Part shown: in pieces, positions 1 to 9,640 of the stretch
Layout: each line of letters starts with the position of its first letter
How positions within the stretch are numbered: the stretch's first letter is position 1
Source of the DNA: Patiria miniata
Lineage: Eukaryota; Echinodermata; Asteroidea; Valvatida; Asterinidae
DNA: 64,000 nucleotides
Assembly (NCBI RefSeq): GCF_015706575.1
Contig: NW_024037074.1
Coordinates: 28,509,334-28,573,333, forward strand
Reading direction: 5' to 3'
Program-made: the position numbers and the translations under genes
The notes under the pieces: generated by a model
Database searches by the model: none
What the model was told of the DNA's origin: nothing
Seen by the model: the letters and a program-made list of their open reading frames with translations, nothing else

Positions 1-500
1 AATAGATTTACTCTTCCTCTTCCTGTCGACGGAACTATTAATAGAAAGGGGAACAACAGCACTCTAGCATTAAATATGAGCGTATGAGGAAATATGAGGA
101 AATCGTACAGCTTTTACCCTTCTCCGCCTCAGCATATTGGTTCGGGATCCGCCGTTGGCTGCCCAGGGTGGTTAGGAGGGGGAAATGATGGTGGGGGCAG
201 GGGCTCAATATGGGGATTCGTGCTTGGCTTGGAGATCAGGTTATTGAAGGCTAGCGTTTCCTAAGGAAAGAAGTTTGTTGCACATATGGTAGGATCCAAA
301 CAGTTTGGGATAAGTTTGGGATTAGGTTTGATTAGGCGAGGGTCAAGATCGGAGTTGGCATGATTATGTGTTTGGTTTTAGGTATAGGTTGGGCTCAATA
401 AGCGGAGGTGGGAGGGCCTCAATTAGCGAGGAGGGGGTTCTCCTGCAGGTGCAAGGTCGATTGCATGCCGAGAAGTTGGCCGGACCGACAAGTTTGACAA
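1..500 (+). repeat. A-block upstream repeat, unit 1
   Basis: This non-coding block lies just upstream of the gene 1 promoter. It opens with a pyrimidine-rich stretch (ctcttcctcttcctg), then a conserved attaatagaaaggggaac motif, a GGATCC-containing stretch and G-rich sequence. Clear copies lie at 17770-18330, 50835-51280 and 52545-53130, with diverged copies at 28268-29500 and 38120-38640. Only the head of the block is present at 11252-11346. Units 1 and 5 share a segment (gcgtatgaggaaatcgtac) that is missing from unit 2, so their upstream regions are the closest pair. I see no convincing reading frame. Confidence 0.75.
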
Positions 501-639
501 GTGGATGGGGATAGATAAATGGTTATAATTAAGTTGCCTTTGGGAACGGCTGCAATCTGCAAAATAAGTTTACTTCATCGTAAGAGGACGGCAACTGTAC
601 ATGCACCTGATAAATTACTACGCTTTTGTTTTTCCATAA

Positions 640-1101
640 AAAAGTAGACTGCATAACCTGACTACAAAATACTAGCCACCAAATGCGTGGCTCCATTAAA
701 TAACACGAAGCGCAAAACAAACACTGATTGAATCACGTATGGCCAGTGTACGTCATTATTCTATCCACCAATCAGAGTTAGTCACCCAACAAGTCGGTGA
801 CCACAAGTGAGTGGTCTGTGATTGGCAGGTGCCAATCACATTCCACGTGTTTGAATGTGTCACCGACATCCATACAATCATTCCACCAATTAGTTGCGTC
901 TATTTGAGTGTCGGTGATACAAGCTTCGGGTTTAACGTGTGGCAATGTAACATTAACATCATTTCCCTCTCATCAATATAAAGCGAGTCAGTGATGTGTG
1001 ATTGACAGCGCGCAGGGGGCCAATCACAAACCGGGCTTTCAAGTTCCTCAGTCACTGCTCGGGAAATCGACGTCAATATTTAAGTCACAAGCTGCCAGCT
1101 C
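640..1101 (+). promoter_or_regulatory. Gene 1 promoter (CCAAT boxes, CRE half-site, TATA-like box)
   Basis: This is the most conserved non-coding segment of each unit. It has several CCAAT boxes in both orientations (near 768, 829 and 1019), an E-box-like ccacgtg (about 843), CRE-like cgtcatt (about 750) and gacgtcaat (about 1068), and three copies of GTCGGTGA in alternating orientation (about 793, 860 and 918). An aatatttaag box (about 1075-1084) lies roughly 25 bp before an initiator-like tcacttc. The motifs are seen directly. The promoter role is inferred from their spacing, five-fold conservation and the splice donor downstream. Confidence 0.75.
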
Positions 1102-1185
1102 ACTTCTCACAATGACCGCAGCTCATGTCCACGTTCAGACGACAACCCAAGAGAACTGCTTGCAAGATCGAACAAGAATTGCACG
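1102..1185 (+). other. Gene 1 exon 1 (5' UTR)
   Basis: The inferred non-coding first exon starts at the A of an initiator-like tcacttc and ends at gcacg before the strong donor gtgagt. The same exon and donor are conserved in all five units. An ATG at 1125 opens a short frame that, after splicing to exon 2, stops at a TGA in exon 2, so it would be an upstream ORF. Only this copy has a further ATG at 1112, where the others have ACG or ACA. Confidence 0.7.
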
Positions 1186-3248
1186 GTGAGTCTATGAAAC
1201 AATCTTTTACGATTACTCTGCTAACTTCGGGATTGATCTCTTGCGATTGACACAAATTTGCTTATAGCCAAAACGGCGAGATATAAATATTTCCGACCAT
1301 AATGATTCCGTTTCCATACGGTACCTCGATAACTTACCGATATTGGTGATTGAATAATCAGCAGGTACTATGTTGTATAGAATATAGTGAATTAGCTCTT
1401 GATGCGGATTCAGACCAACATTTTGTGAGGCCACAGTTTCAGGCAATACAAGCTAAGAGCAAACTAATCAGGGTTTTTATTTTATTTGTTCGGAATAAGG
1501 AATTCCTGTCTGACAATCGCTGCTACTTCCATGGTACACTCTCAAAAGACAATTGTCCAAAATTCTGACTGATTTCTCTAGCTCTTAGAAACTTACTTGA
1601 ATTCTTGTCGCTACCGATAGCACACTATAAATTCATGGAATATTTTATACTTTTTATTGCCATTCAGTTTCGCCAGATTTCTAGTCATACTTGGCTGAAC
1701 ATTTTCAAGAGCGCATTACATCAAGTTGCATATTGTTATTGAGTTTTACGCACTTACACAATATTACAGATGATAAATTAAAACCTTTTTTGGTTAAAAG
1801 AAAGAAATAGTGCGGAAGCTTGACACTTAACCCATAATATCAGTACAAACATTCACCCCCTTTATTTTCTTGCTAGTTTTCCCTGTTTACTGCATCAAAC
1901 ATTTAATCCCGGTGCGATGCGCTCACCTTTTTTTCCCGGCAATCACTCTAACTAATTCAGGATAAAAGGTTATGCGGAAGTTGGCCACGGAAGAACGTGT
2001 AAAGGAAATCTGAACATCTCAAACATCCTGTCCTATGTTGTGTTATTGAAAATTCGGATAATCTCAATACCTTTCTGGCCTTTTTTTTTTAATCAAACTG
2101 TGTTATTTCACTATATCACAGTGTGCCATTCCGGTTTGATCACTATATAGGCCTGAACGTTTACAATCATTGCACGATATTGGTTAGAATAGACTATAGA
2201 GGGCGCAAATACAAACGGACCGGGAAATATTACACACACAGTTTTATTCAAGTTCAAATTGCTTTATCAGAATGGATTCATTCCTAGAAATCCTGTAAAG
2301 AGTTGATGTCTGTACAAATTATTCGGGCCGTCTGCTGAGCTGTCCGACTTCCAAGTTTGAAGCATCAGCTTTCATGGGCGTCGCGTGGGCCGGGGCAGGG
2401 GGGGGGGGGCGTTTGCTGCCCCCCCCCCCTCCCGGGACAAGCAAAACAAAAAGGAGAAAAAAAGGGAAATAAAGAGAGGTATGAAATCAAACTGTTGTTA
2501 ATTTAATGGGAGTGGGGGCCAACAAAAATGATCAATCGGGAAAATGCTGCAAAATAAATGGATTTGGGGGAAATGTGCTTCGATCACTGCCGGAGGGGAG
2601 GGCGCCCCTCCGCACCCTGGATCCGCCACTGATCTTGCTACACTGCCCGATTTTATTGAAAATGTGTAACATTTTGTACACGTATACATTAAGTTGAATT
2701 CCCGAGCGGGACTGAAATCCAAAGCACAATCAATTCAATGCAAAGTAACGTCAATTGCCTACTTTTTTACGCGGATATTGGATATACCCTTTAATATTTT
2801 GATCGTTCGCTAAATTCAAATGGCTTTGAAAATGCGTGCCCGTTTTTTATGCGTATTGGAAAGAAAGTGTTCAAATATTGAATGAAAAAAGATGTGCAAT
2901 TGGACGGGAGAAATGCTACTTGATTGAACAATTTGCTGTTGTAACACTCACATAATTGTGCTTTCAAAAAGTTTCATGGACTTACTAGTGCCTAAAAATA
3001 GTCTTTTTCGGTAAAATTGAATGCTGGTGCAATTAATTAATGGATGTTGCTTTTTTGGACGTTTTCGGCCAGGAAAATACCGGTCAAATAATAATTTGTC
3101 CGTTATTTATTAGTGGGTGTATAATTTTTCCTGTTTTCGAATGATGATTTATCAAAATAAAAAAAAAAATCAATTCTATCCAAATCGATGATAAAATTAT
3201 TTTATTCCTTACTCAAGTATAAACGTTGACGGTTTACGATTTTTTCAG
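1186..3248 (+). other. Gene 1 intron 1
   Basis: Intron between donor gtgagt and acceptor ttttttcag. It is the shortest first intron of the cluster. It lacks the roughly 400 bp segment shared by genes 3-5 (30900-31330 in gene 3) and the segment matching 31765-32330. It contains a G/C homopolymer-rich stretch (2385-2440) and a remnant of the GGCGGATCC inverted-repeat family (about 2575-2640). No coding sequence is seen. Confidence 0.65.
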
Positions 3249-3316
3249 CCTACACTGAACTCCTGGTGATCCCTTCTTGGACCTGATCTTTAAGTCTTCA
3301 AGAGCGAACCATCGAC
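3249..3316 (+). other. Gene 1 exon 2 (5' UTR)
   Basis: A 65-70 bp block preceded by a polypyrimidine tract and cag, conserved in all five units while the flanking intron drifts. The donor is ambiguous. The other copies read gag/gtcggt or gag/gtcagt. This copy lacks 4 bp there and reads gac/gtgtgg. A GTRTGR donor a few bases downstream is available in all five. The block carries the in-frame TGA that would end the upstream ORF begun in exon 1. Confidence 0.6.
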
Positions 3317-3682
3317 GTGTGGTGATGTTTAAATGATTCTATCATGACCGTGGAAAAAGCACGCCTTCCCCCCCCAAAAAAAAAAAAAAACCTTATGTAA
3401 TCGGGTCTCCTTTCCTAACTTTGATCAGCCGGCAATAGTAAAAAAGAACCCCCCTTTTCAGAAAATGTTAGTCCCTTGCCCCCGGACAGGCACTGTCATT
3501 ATGACGCCGAACACATTGTCTGCATGAATAATGATTCGTCAACAATACTAAGTAGTCATACATGTCTTTTAGATAAATTCTTCACTTGATGTAACATAAT
3601 TATTTCTTTAATCTACTTGTTTCTTATTGATTTTTCTTATTGATTTTATTTATATATAAGCCTTTCATTGTTTTCTTAACAG
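3317..3682 (+). other. Gene 1 intron 2
   Basis: A short intron ending in gttttcttaacag directly before the initiator ATG, so the coding exon begins exactly at the start codon. It contains A- and C-homopolymers (3369-3392) and AT-rich sequence. No other feature is seen. Confidence 0.65.
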
Positions 3683-4510
3683 ATGAAGATCTGCGTGGCC
3701 ACCATTCTGTCAATCGCCCTCCTTCTGGGTAACTCTGTCAAGCTCAGAGCTTCCTTTACTGGGCCGGTTCCCTCGGATGGTGATGGTCCTGCGTGTCAGG
3801 TGTGTCAGCAGTGCTGCCAGGGACCTGCCGCAATACCCGGCATACCAGGTCTTCCTGGGCCAGTAGGACCGATGGGGCCGTACGGTCAGCCGGGGTCAAA
3901 GGGCGATGCAGGTCAGCAAGGTGAGATTGGCCCTATTGGACCTATGGGTGAGCGGGGAGCACCTGGGAACACTGGGTCTAAAGGTGATGATGGGTTTGGT
4001 CTGCCCGGCAAGATAGGTCCGAGAGGCCTACCGGGTCTTGTTGGAGCAGCCGGCCAGGCTGGTGTCAAAGGTCAGAAGGGTGAGCCAGGGGAGACACCAG
4101 ACGACTCCAATCAGCGGGTGGCATTCACCGTGATGAGGACGAGCAGCTCGGATACCTCTACGAGTGAGGACACCTGTTTGCCTTTCCAGCAGGCCGAGAC
4201 CCTTCTGCCGGGTACCAGCTTCGATCTCGAGACCGGTACGTTCACCTGTAGTGTGCCGGGCACTTACGTATTTGCGTTTTCTGTACTTAAGTATGATAAC
4301 AGTGGTTACCTTTACATCCATCTTGTTAAAAACAATGACAAGGTGATAAGTACCCATGGTACATCTGGTCAACTCGGTCAGTTTTCTGGTAGCGCAGTGC
4401 TGGTCCTGCAGCGAGGAGACACGGTGTATCTTACAATGGCCGGTAGGGTGCATAGTGGTTCCACCTATCACTACACCTCATTCAGTGGCTTCCTCCTTTT
4501 CTCCGAATAA
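3683..4510 (+). CDS. Gene 1: secreted collagen-stalk C1q-domain protein
   Basis: 275 aa, whole frame in one exon. A hydrophobic signal peptide covers about residues 1-23. A Cys cluster follows (C38, C41, C44, C45), suited to inter-chain disulfides. The collagen stalk has 17 Gly-X-Y triplets (53-103), a two-residue break at 104-105 and 11 triplets (106-138). The C1q head runs from about 145 to 275, with signature residues around [16 protein letters not shown] and the closing SFSGFLL strand. PGKIGP (K110) resembles the MASP-binding site of MBL and ficolins. Such proteins trimerise and act outside the cell in pattern recognition or complement. The exact ligand is unknown. Oddities are two cysteines unique to this copy (C38 and C165) and a distinct stalk end (GLVGAAGQAG). 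The start follows an acceptor and is shared by all paralogues. A non-complement C1q/TNF-like role is possible. Confidence 0.93.
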   Translation: MKICVATILSIALLLGNSVKLRASFTGPVPSDGDGPACQVCQQCCQGPAAIPGIPGLPGPVGPMGPYGQPGSKGDAGQQGEIGPIGPMGERGAPGNTGSKGDDGFGLPGKIGPRGLPGLVGAAGQAGVKGQKGEPGETPDDSNQRVAFTVMRTSSSDTSTSEDTCLPFQQAETLLPGTSFDLETGTFTCSVPGTYVFAFSVLKYDNSGYLYIHLVKNNDKVISTHGTSGQLGQFSGSAVLVLQRGDTVYLTMAGRVHSGSTYHYTSFSGFLLFSE

Positions 4511-4528
4511 ATAAATAAATAATAAATA
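4506..4528 (+). promoter_or_regulatory. Gene 1 poly(A) signals overlapping the stop codon
   Basis: AATAAA begins two bases before the TAA stop and is repeated in the following AT-rich run, which implies a very short 3' UTR. Genes 3, 4 and 5 have AATAAA at or within about 25 bp of the stop. Gene 2 shows only the variant cataaa. Confidence 0.55.
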
Positions 4529-4739
4529 CAATCAAATTACAACGCATAAATTTACAGGAGCAGTGCTGCACTGTTTTTGTTTTGCTTTCCATTTTGCAAG
4601 AAACAGTTACCAATGAATTAAAAGATTAATGTTCAATGTCATGATACTAAAAAAGATAACTGATTCTTAATACAAAGCATTTTACATTCACGTATCAAAA
4701 CTGCGTAAAAACAGTTCATTAAAAAGAAGTTAAATATAT

Positions 4740-5050
4740 GACTTTTGAAAAAAGAAGGTTTGAGAGGCGATTGAAAAACACTTCAAATTCATTATTTTTT
4801 GCAAGGTCACCGTATGCCTTGCCAGGCTTTGGACGAACTTTAGGAAGGTTAAACTGAACCCCATCACAGCTTTTAGTGCGAATGTTAAACGCATGAACTG
4901 ATATTTACTCTGTGAAGTACCGTAGCGCTGCCTCACCATGGCGGATAAGTTTGAAAAGTACCGAAGAATCTTGAATTCATTCCGCACCGTAACCAAGAGC
5001 CAACGTAGTTCCTGAAGTATGGGCGTACGACCCTTCCTTCTGCATATATG
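4740..5050 (-). mobile_element. LINE reverse-transcriptase tail remnant, unit 1
   Basis: On the minus strand, pieces of the C-terminal region of a non-LTR reverse transcriptase can be read across several frames: a weak ELxWL-FKIL match, GEAALRYFTE, VHAFNIRTKS, a PKVRPKPGKAYGD-like run and a final LLFSKVIY-like end. These match the usual LINE order (ELHWLP, FKIL, LAPxYLTEL, TRSK, LWN, FKxxLKTxLF). It is decayed by stops and frameshifts. The same remnant lies at the same place behind all five genes, so it inserted before the cluster expanded. Confidence 0.7.
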
Positions 5051-5149
5051 TGGTTATTTCTTAAACTTGTAAACGTACGAAAAAAAACATAAACCGTTGC
5101 AATAGTCTGTCTTGGAAGTAACAAATGCATGTATTAAAAAAAATAATGT

Positions 5150-5880
5150 TGTTGTTTTTTCATTTGCATTTCGCATACCGTATACAGCCAGAGATTAAAT
5201 GAAGCCCGGTGATATCATTTATTTATCCTCGGAAACTTTTTTTCTTTAAAAAAACAAGAGTTTCAAATTGCGCCACAGTGAACCAAGAACTCTCAACTTT
5301 GGTTAAACACTTTATTTTTTATCCCATGTTATACATGTATAATTGAGTTTTCGTTTATGTTAAAAGTTGCGTTTCAGAGCTTTCACTATGATGCAATTGA
5401 TTTCATGTAGTTTGAGTTGATAATGTGACACCATATCAGCATATTACGCAATTATGATTCTATAGTATATATTTGATTCTAAGAAACATTTTTTCCAAGT
5501 ATACATTTTTTCCAAGTATACATATACACGTAACATGTAATCAGTATCGAATATAAATTCTCAAAAACTGTATTTTGAACATTACTTTAATTGAACATTT
5601 AGCTTTTAACAATGTGGAATACCTTGTCCCACTCGTAAAACATTTCATCGAATTCCTCTCAGGAAAGTAACATTACAGAGAAATATTCTCGTTGAAATGA
5701 ACGAGCAAATCCCAGTCTGCCTCTTGCGAACAAAATAATTTCTTACTAAGTACTTAAATCTGTGATTATAGTCAACAATTCTAATCCCTTTGTTATCACA
5801 AATTATTTGCAAACAAAGTCAGTTAATTACCTTTATTTTTGTCCATTTTTGTTTGTTTTGACTTCTAGATTTAGGGATCG
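5150..5880 (+). repeat. 3'-flank block, unit 1
   Basis: AT-rich, non-coding. It carries the atttatcctcgga motif seen in every 3' flank (8890, 25415, 35525, 58910, 62955). Its best match is 58890-59490 plus 60837-60945 behind gene 5, which is interrupted there by the element at 59493-60828. An older paralogue is 8880-9640. Confidence 0.65.
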
Positions 5881-6430
5881 TGTGAATGAAAGGCCGGGTT
5901 AACATTGGTTGAGGATGGATGGGGTGGAGGATGAATGATTAGTGGTGTCGAGGGGTTAGGGATTGAAGATAAGGGGCGGGAGCAAAATATGATGCCGATT
6001 GTTACTTATCTTTCAATAATTCATCAAGAACAATGAATGGCACTAAGATGATGGTGTAGTCTACTTATCTCATTTACCTCACGGATTCTTAAAAAGCTAA
6101 AACATGTAGACAACAAAATGAGAAATGAAAAATGCTGGATGTCAGGCCCATGTATCATTGCCCCTCCCCCCTCCCCCAACACAACCAGAAGCCCACCGAC
6201 AGTGTTGTTCTGCATCCGCCTGTGATGGGCAGGGTGTTCAGGTTGGCTTGGGTTTGAAGGGTGATAGAGATAAGGTGGTTGCGTTTCGCAGATTAATGGG
6301 AGATGGGTGAGAATGAGAGAGAGAGCATTGGTGAGAGAGGCTGAATAGGGTGAAAGCTGTACGATTTCCTCACACGCTCATCTTACAAACGCCGGGTAGG
6401 TTAGGGCCAGGATCATCGCCACGTGCATGG
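5880..6430 (+). repeat. Truncated copy of the upstream block
   Basis: A degenerate partial copy of the block at 9640-10520. Both have gtcgaggggttagggattga-like sequence, a gatggtgtagtc motif, the ggtggttgcg motif and ggtgagagaggct. It breaks off after the gggtaggttaggggcag-like motif. Positions about 6350-6382 are the reverse complement of the gagcgtatgaggaaatcg segment of the A-block (units 1 and 5), so part of the block was inverted or pasted in reverse. No coding sequence. Confidence 0.6.
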
Positions 6431-6454
6431 GGGAGGTGGGTGTGTGCAAGGGAC

Positions 6455-6560
6455 GGATCCAGGAATTTTCGCAGGAGGGAGGGGTTCATCGGCAAAACAA
6501 ATCTGAAATGCAGACAGGTTTTTTTTTCTCCAGACACTTGGCCGCAAAAGGTGGACATTA
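6455..6560 (+). mobile_element. GGATCC-family short element fragment
   Basis: Begins with acggatccaggaatttt and runs to a ttctccagacacttgg motif. The same family occurs in reverse at 28930-29055 and in a related form at 36285-36350. Family ends read like CAGNGGCGGATCCAG, a pattern typical of small non-autonomous hAT-like elements. The class is inferred; only the repeated sequence is seen. Confidence 0.5.
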
Positions 6561-6784
6561 TAATTATTACCAGTAAAACATGTTCTTCCTCATTTTTTAA
6601 ATATCCGTTGGCAGATTTATTTCAGTAAAAATAGCTTTGCTGTACGTTCCCATCGTAATTAACCATGACCCCGGATGCGAATTTTCTTTACCTAAACTAC
6701 ACCAACATACATGGTTGCTTAGCGCCCTCTACGATACAATTATGATACGTACGCAGGTATATAATTATAATTCTCCCATATTTT

Positions 6785-6990
6785 GGCGAGCAGTGCGATA
6801 GCTCAGTCGATAGGGTTGTGATTTTGCATTGCAAGGTTGCAGGTTCGATTCACCGTTGTTTTGTCTCCGATTTGTTTTTCTTATCTAACCTTACGCTTCA
6901 GAGGATATTTTGTTAAAGGGAAATAAAGTCCGAATTTCATTACGTTCGAATTCATTTCTTTTTTTCTAATTTATATTTCTTCTCACGTTT
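6785..6990 (+). mobile_element. tRNA-derived SINE
   Basis: Contains an A-box-like tagctcagtcgatagg (about 6798) and a B-box ggttcgattc (about 6842) at tRNA-like spacing. The acceptor and TPsiC stems do not pair and no standard anticodon arm forms, so it is a tRNA-derived SINE head, not a tRNA gene. The paralogous region behind gene 5 (near 61240) lacks it. The 3' limit is approximate. Confidence 0.55.
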
Positions 6991-7059
6991 TTTAGAAAAG
7001 TAATTTCCAAAACGCCATAGCGTACACCCATTATGTGAATGACGTGGGGGGGGGGGGAA

Positions 7060-8440
7060 GTCGCGCCCATGCAGGATGGTAAAGAGTGTACACCGGTAAA
7101 TAGGCCTAAACCCATCCGCCGAGTGCATGAAAGAAAGCTAAACCCTCAAAGTATTCTACATTAGACAGTTCTGAGAGCCATAAATTGGGGATTTGAAGAG
7201 ATAAGGCAATGAACCCTCTGGCCCGGACTTGGGGCTTCCAATTCTGAGCATTTTGGATGCAATGGGGTTCGAAAGTGGCGCTATTGTGTCATGTTGTAAA
7301 GGATCGTTTTTGAAGATGGCTACTATTCCACTTTGGGAAAAAATAGGGGTCGCCTTCTTTGGGTGAGAATATCTCGAAAAGTCAATGGTCAACCCACAAA
7401 ATAATGAAAATAAAATAAAAGATGACATGTTGATTACCTTTTTTTTCTGTGCAATTATACCTATGAGAGTTGTGAGTGTTTTTACAAGAATTTTGAAGTA
7501 TGGGCATTTAGCATTGGTGTCTATGGGAATTTTAATACAGGGCTGCACCCCAAGACCTGTAAATCGACTCCTAAAGACATAAGTGATAATTACACGTACT
7601 TCCCGATTTTTTTTTAGTAATACTCATGACTGTAGATCTCCAACGCATGGTGTTTGAAATTTTAATTGAATACAATGTAATATTTCTTGAGTTGTTGCCC
7701 CCAAAACGAGTTAATACTGTATTTCAAAATTAGAATTTCCTCCAGTGATTTGTCATGATGACTGCGTAACATTATGAGATTTAATATTATGGGGAAACTG
7801 TCAAACAATGAAATAATCATACATGTTTGACCGAAACAAATATAGTATCTTAAACGCGAAAAATACAAACCGAATGAAAACAGAAAGTCAACGTCCAAGA
7901 AATATGACACACTCGTTTTTTGGGGGCCGGGCAATAACCCGATCCTACCAGGCCCAGATGTGTTAAGTTGTAAGTTCGGCCAGTAATTGGTCTTGATGTA
8001 TTACTCTTAAGGAGATTCTATTTCGCGAGAAACCGTCAAACAACTAATGAAAGTTTATTTCGAGGAAGGGCGCGCTAAATAAAACTAGTGTTAAGTTTCC
8101 ATCAATAGAGGGGGCGCCTCATAAATAGTGGTCTCCACAAAGCGAGCAACTGCCAAGCCCCCATTGGCAAAAAACATAAGCCTAAAAACATTATCTGCCA
8201 TTGTGTGTTTTCTTGTGGTGTGCCCCCTCCCCCCAGCTGGTAATGTGGCCCCTCCCCCATATCCGGAGCTGGCCATGGTGCTGCTCCTCAAACACTCAGG
8301 TTAATACTGATTCCTGATAAATTTCTCTCATCCAAACTTCATTTAAGAAAAAAAAAGGCTTGTTTCCGGTGTCATATGAAAATCAGACTCCTGTGCAAAC
8401 TTATAACACCTTCACCCTAGTATTGGTTGAGAATATCTTT
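7060..8440 (+). repeat. Shared intergenic segment (paralogue of 61245-62470)
   Basis: Non-coding DNA matched closely by 61245-62470. A partial copy of its first 260 bp is at 51480-51755. It opens with ggtaaataggcct and includes a cgaaagtggcgcta motif. Positions about 7640-7720 on the minus strand match the repeat unit of the tandem array at 47270-48980 (actcgtttt ... aactcaagaaat). Antisense frames of 130 and 90 aa are not preserved between the two copies and look like chance. Confidence 0.6.
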
Positions 8441-8449
8441 CTTTGGTAA

Positions 8450-8800
8450 AGTAACGTATTTACCCAATTGAATTCAATGTACAAGCTAGGCCTACCTAGA
8501 TTGCACACTTGTTATGCGGGTAATGAAGATACCCTGAAACATTTTTATAATTTCGCTCAACTCAACCGGGTGCGAAAACGATTGCCCGTGTTTAAGTGCA
8601 TCTGAAAGAAAGTTTAGCATTTTTGAATGAGCGAGGTTGAAAAATTGGTCTGAAATTTGAATGAAAACTTTGCTGCTGTAGACTTCACATAATTATGTCT
8701 TCTACAAACATTAATGTGATTGACTTACTAGCACCCTATTATTGGTTGAACTCTCTCGCATGAGTGGTCAATCTACTAATTATCACCACCTAGACACGCA
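8450..8800 (+). pseudogene. Orphan intron-1 sequence of a lost C1q gene copy
   Basis: Matches the late part of intron 1 of the C1q genes (compare 2735-3000). Both carry the gaaagaaagt...gaatgagc...attgg order, then cacataattatg, cttctacaaac-like sequence and gacttactagtgcc. Instead of exon 2 and the coding exon, 3'-flank-type sequence follows within about 100 bp (from 8880). I infer that exon 2, the coding exon and the LINE tail of a former gene copy were deleted. An equivalent scar is at 62490-62830. Confidence 0.6.
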
Positions 8801-8879
8801 CAATACTATATCAATGAGTCTGTATTTCATAGGGTCCTAAATTCACGCTACCCCGGATAAGAGACACCCCAGCGTCGAC

Positions 8880-9640
8880 ACGCCCGATGCGGTATCATTT
8901 ATTAATCCTCGGAAGGATTTGTTTTCTTTCTAAAATCAAAAACAAAGAAATGAGTTTGAATTGCATTATAGTGCACCAATGACTCTTAAATGTCATTATT
9001 GTTTTTTCCTTTCTTGTTTGCCAAATTATTATCATTGGATTTTAACGTGTTAACAGTTTGGTCTTAGAATTTAATTCCGATGAAATGATTGTTTACGATT
9101 TAATGCAATTTTAATTGTTAATGTGACACTATCAGAGCATTGTTAAAACGTAGTTATAATTCTATTGCAAATGATTATTTTATTGTACAAAAGGTGTTTT
9201 TTTATTTTCAGTGCATTTACATTTTATAATATCTCTTTGGTTAACAGCTTATATAGTAATGTCATGTGATAAGATATAGAATATAAATTCTAAAAACAAT
9301 GTTTTGAAAACTCTAGTTTTTGATAATGGGGGACATACATGCCCCTTGTAATACACTCTGGAAGAATGAAATCGAATTCTCCGGAAAGTAGAATTGCAAA
9401 GACATTTTGAATATGTACTAAAGAAAGTTAGAGAAATTGGTTGTCGTCGAAATGAACGAGCAAATACCAATTTGGCTCTTGTGAACAAATTCTTATTGCG
9501 AACTCAAATCCGTGATTAGTATTAACAATTCTAGTCAATTTAATATTAAAATATATTTGCAACGATTCAGTGAATTAATTTGTATTTCTGTATAGTTATT
9601 TTGCTGCTTTGTCGTCTTGAATTTGGGGTTCGTGTTCAAG
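8880..9640 (+). repeat. 3'-flank block of the lost gene copy
   Basis: A second, older copy of the 3'-flank block at 5150-5880. It contains the atttattaatcctcgga motif, gaacgagcaaat and the tttggggttcgtg transition into the upstream block. Near-identical sequence lies at 62940-63690, and the part from about 9270 recurs at 49030-49205. Non-coding. Confidence 0.6.

Noticed and set aside
998-1189. 63 aa frame through the promoter and exon 1
   Set aside because: Its ATG lies upstream of the TATA-like box and so would not be transcribed. The frame reflects promoter conservation.
4028-4471. 147 aa antisense frame over gene 1 (and over gene 5 at 57680-58123)
   Set aside because: It is a shadow of the conserved C1q frame. 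It is shortened or broken in the other copies and has no known motif.
6787-6862. Possible tRNA gene
   Set aside because: A and B boxes are present but the acceptor and TPsiC stems do not pair. It fits a SINE head better.
7156-7548. 130 aa minus-strand frame
   Set aside because: The paralogous segment at 61260-61620 does not keep the frame, and nothing in it resembles a known protein.
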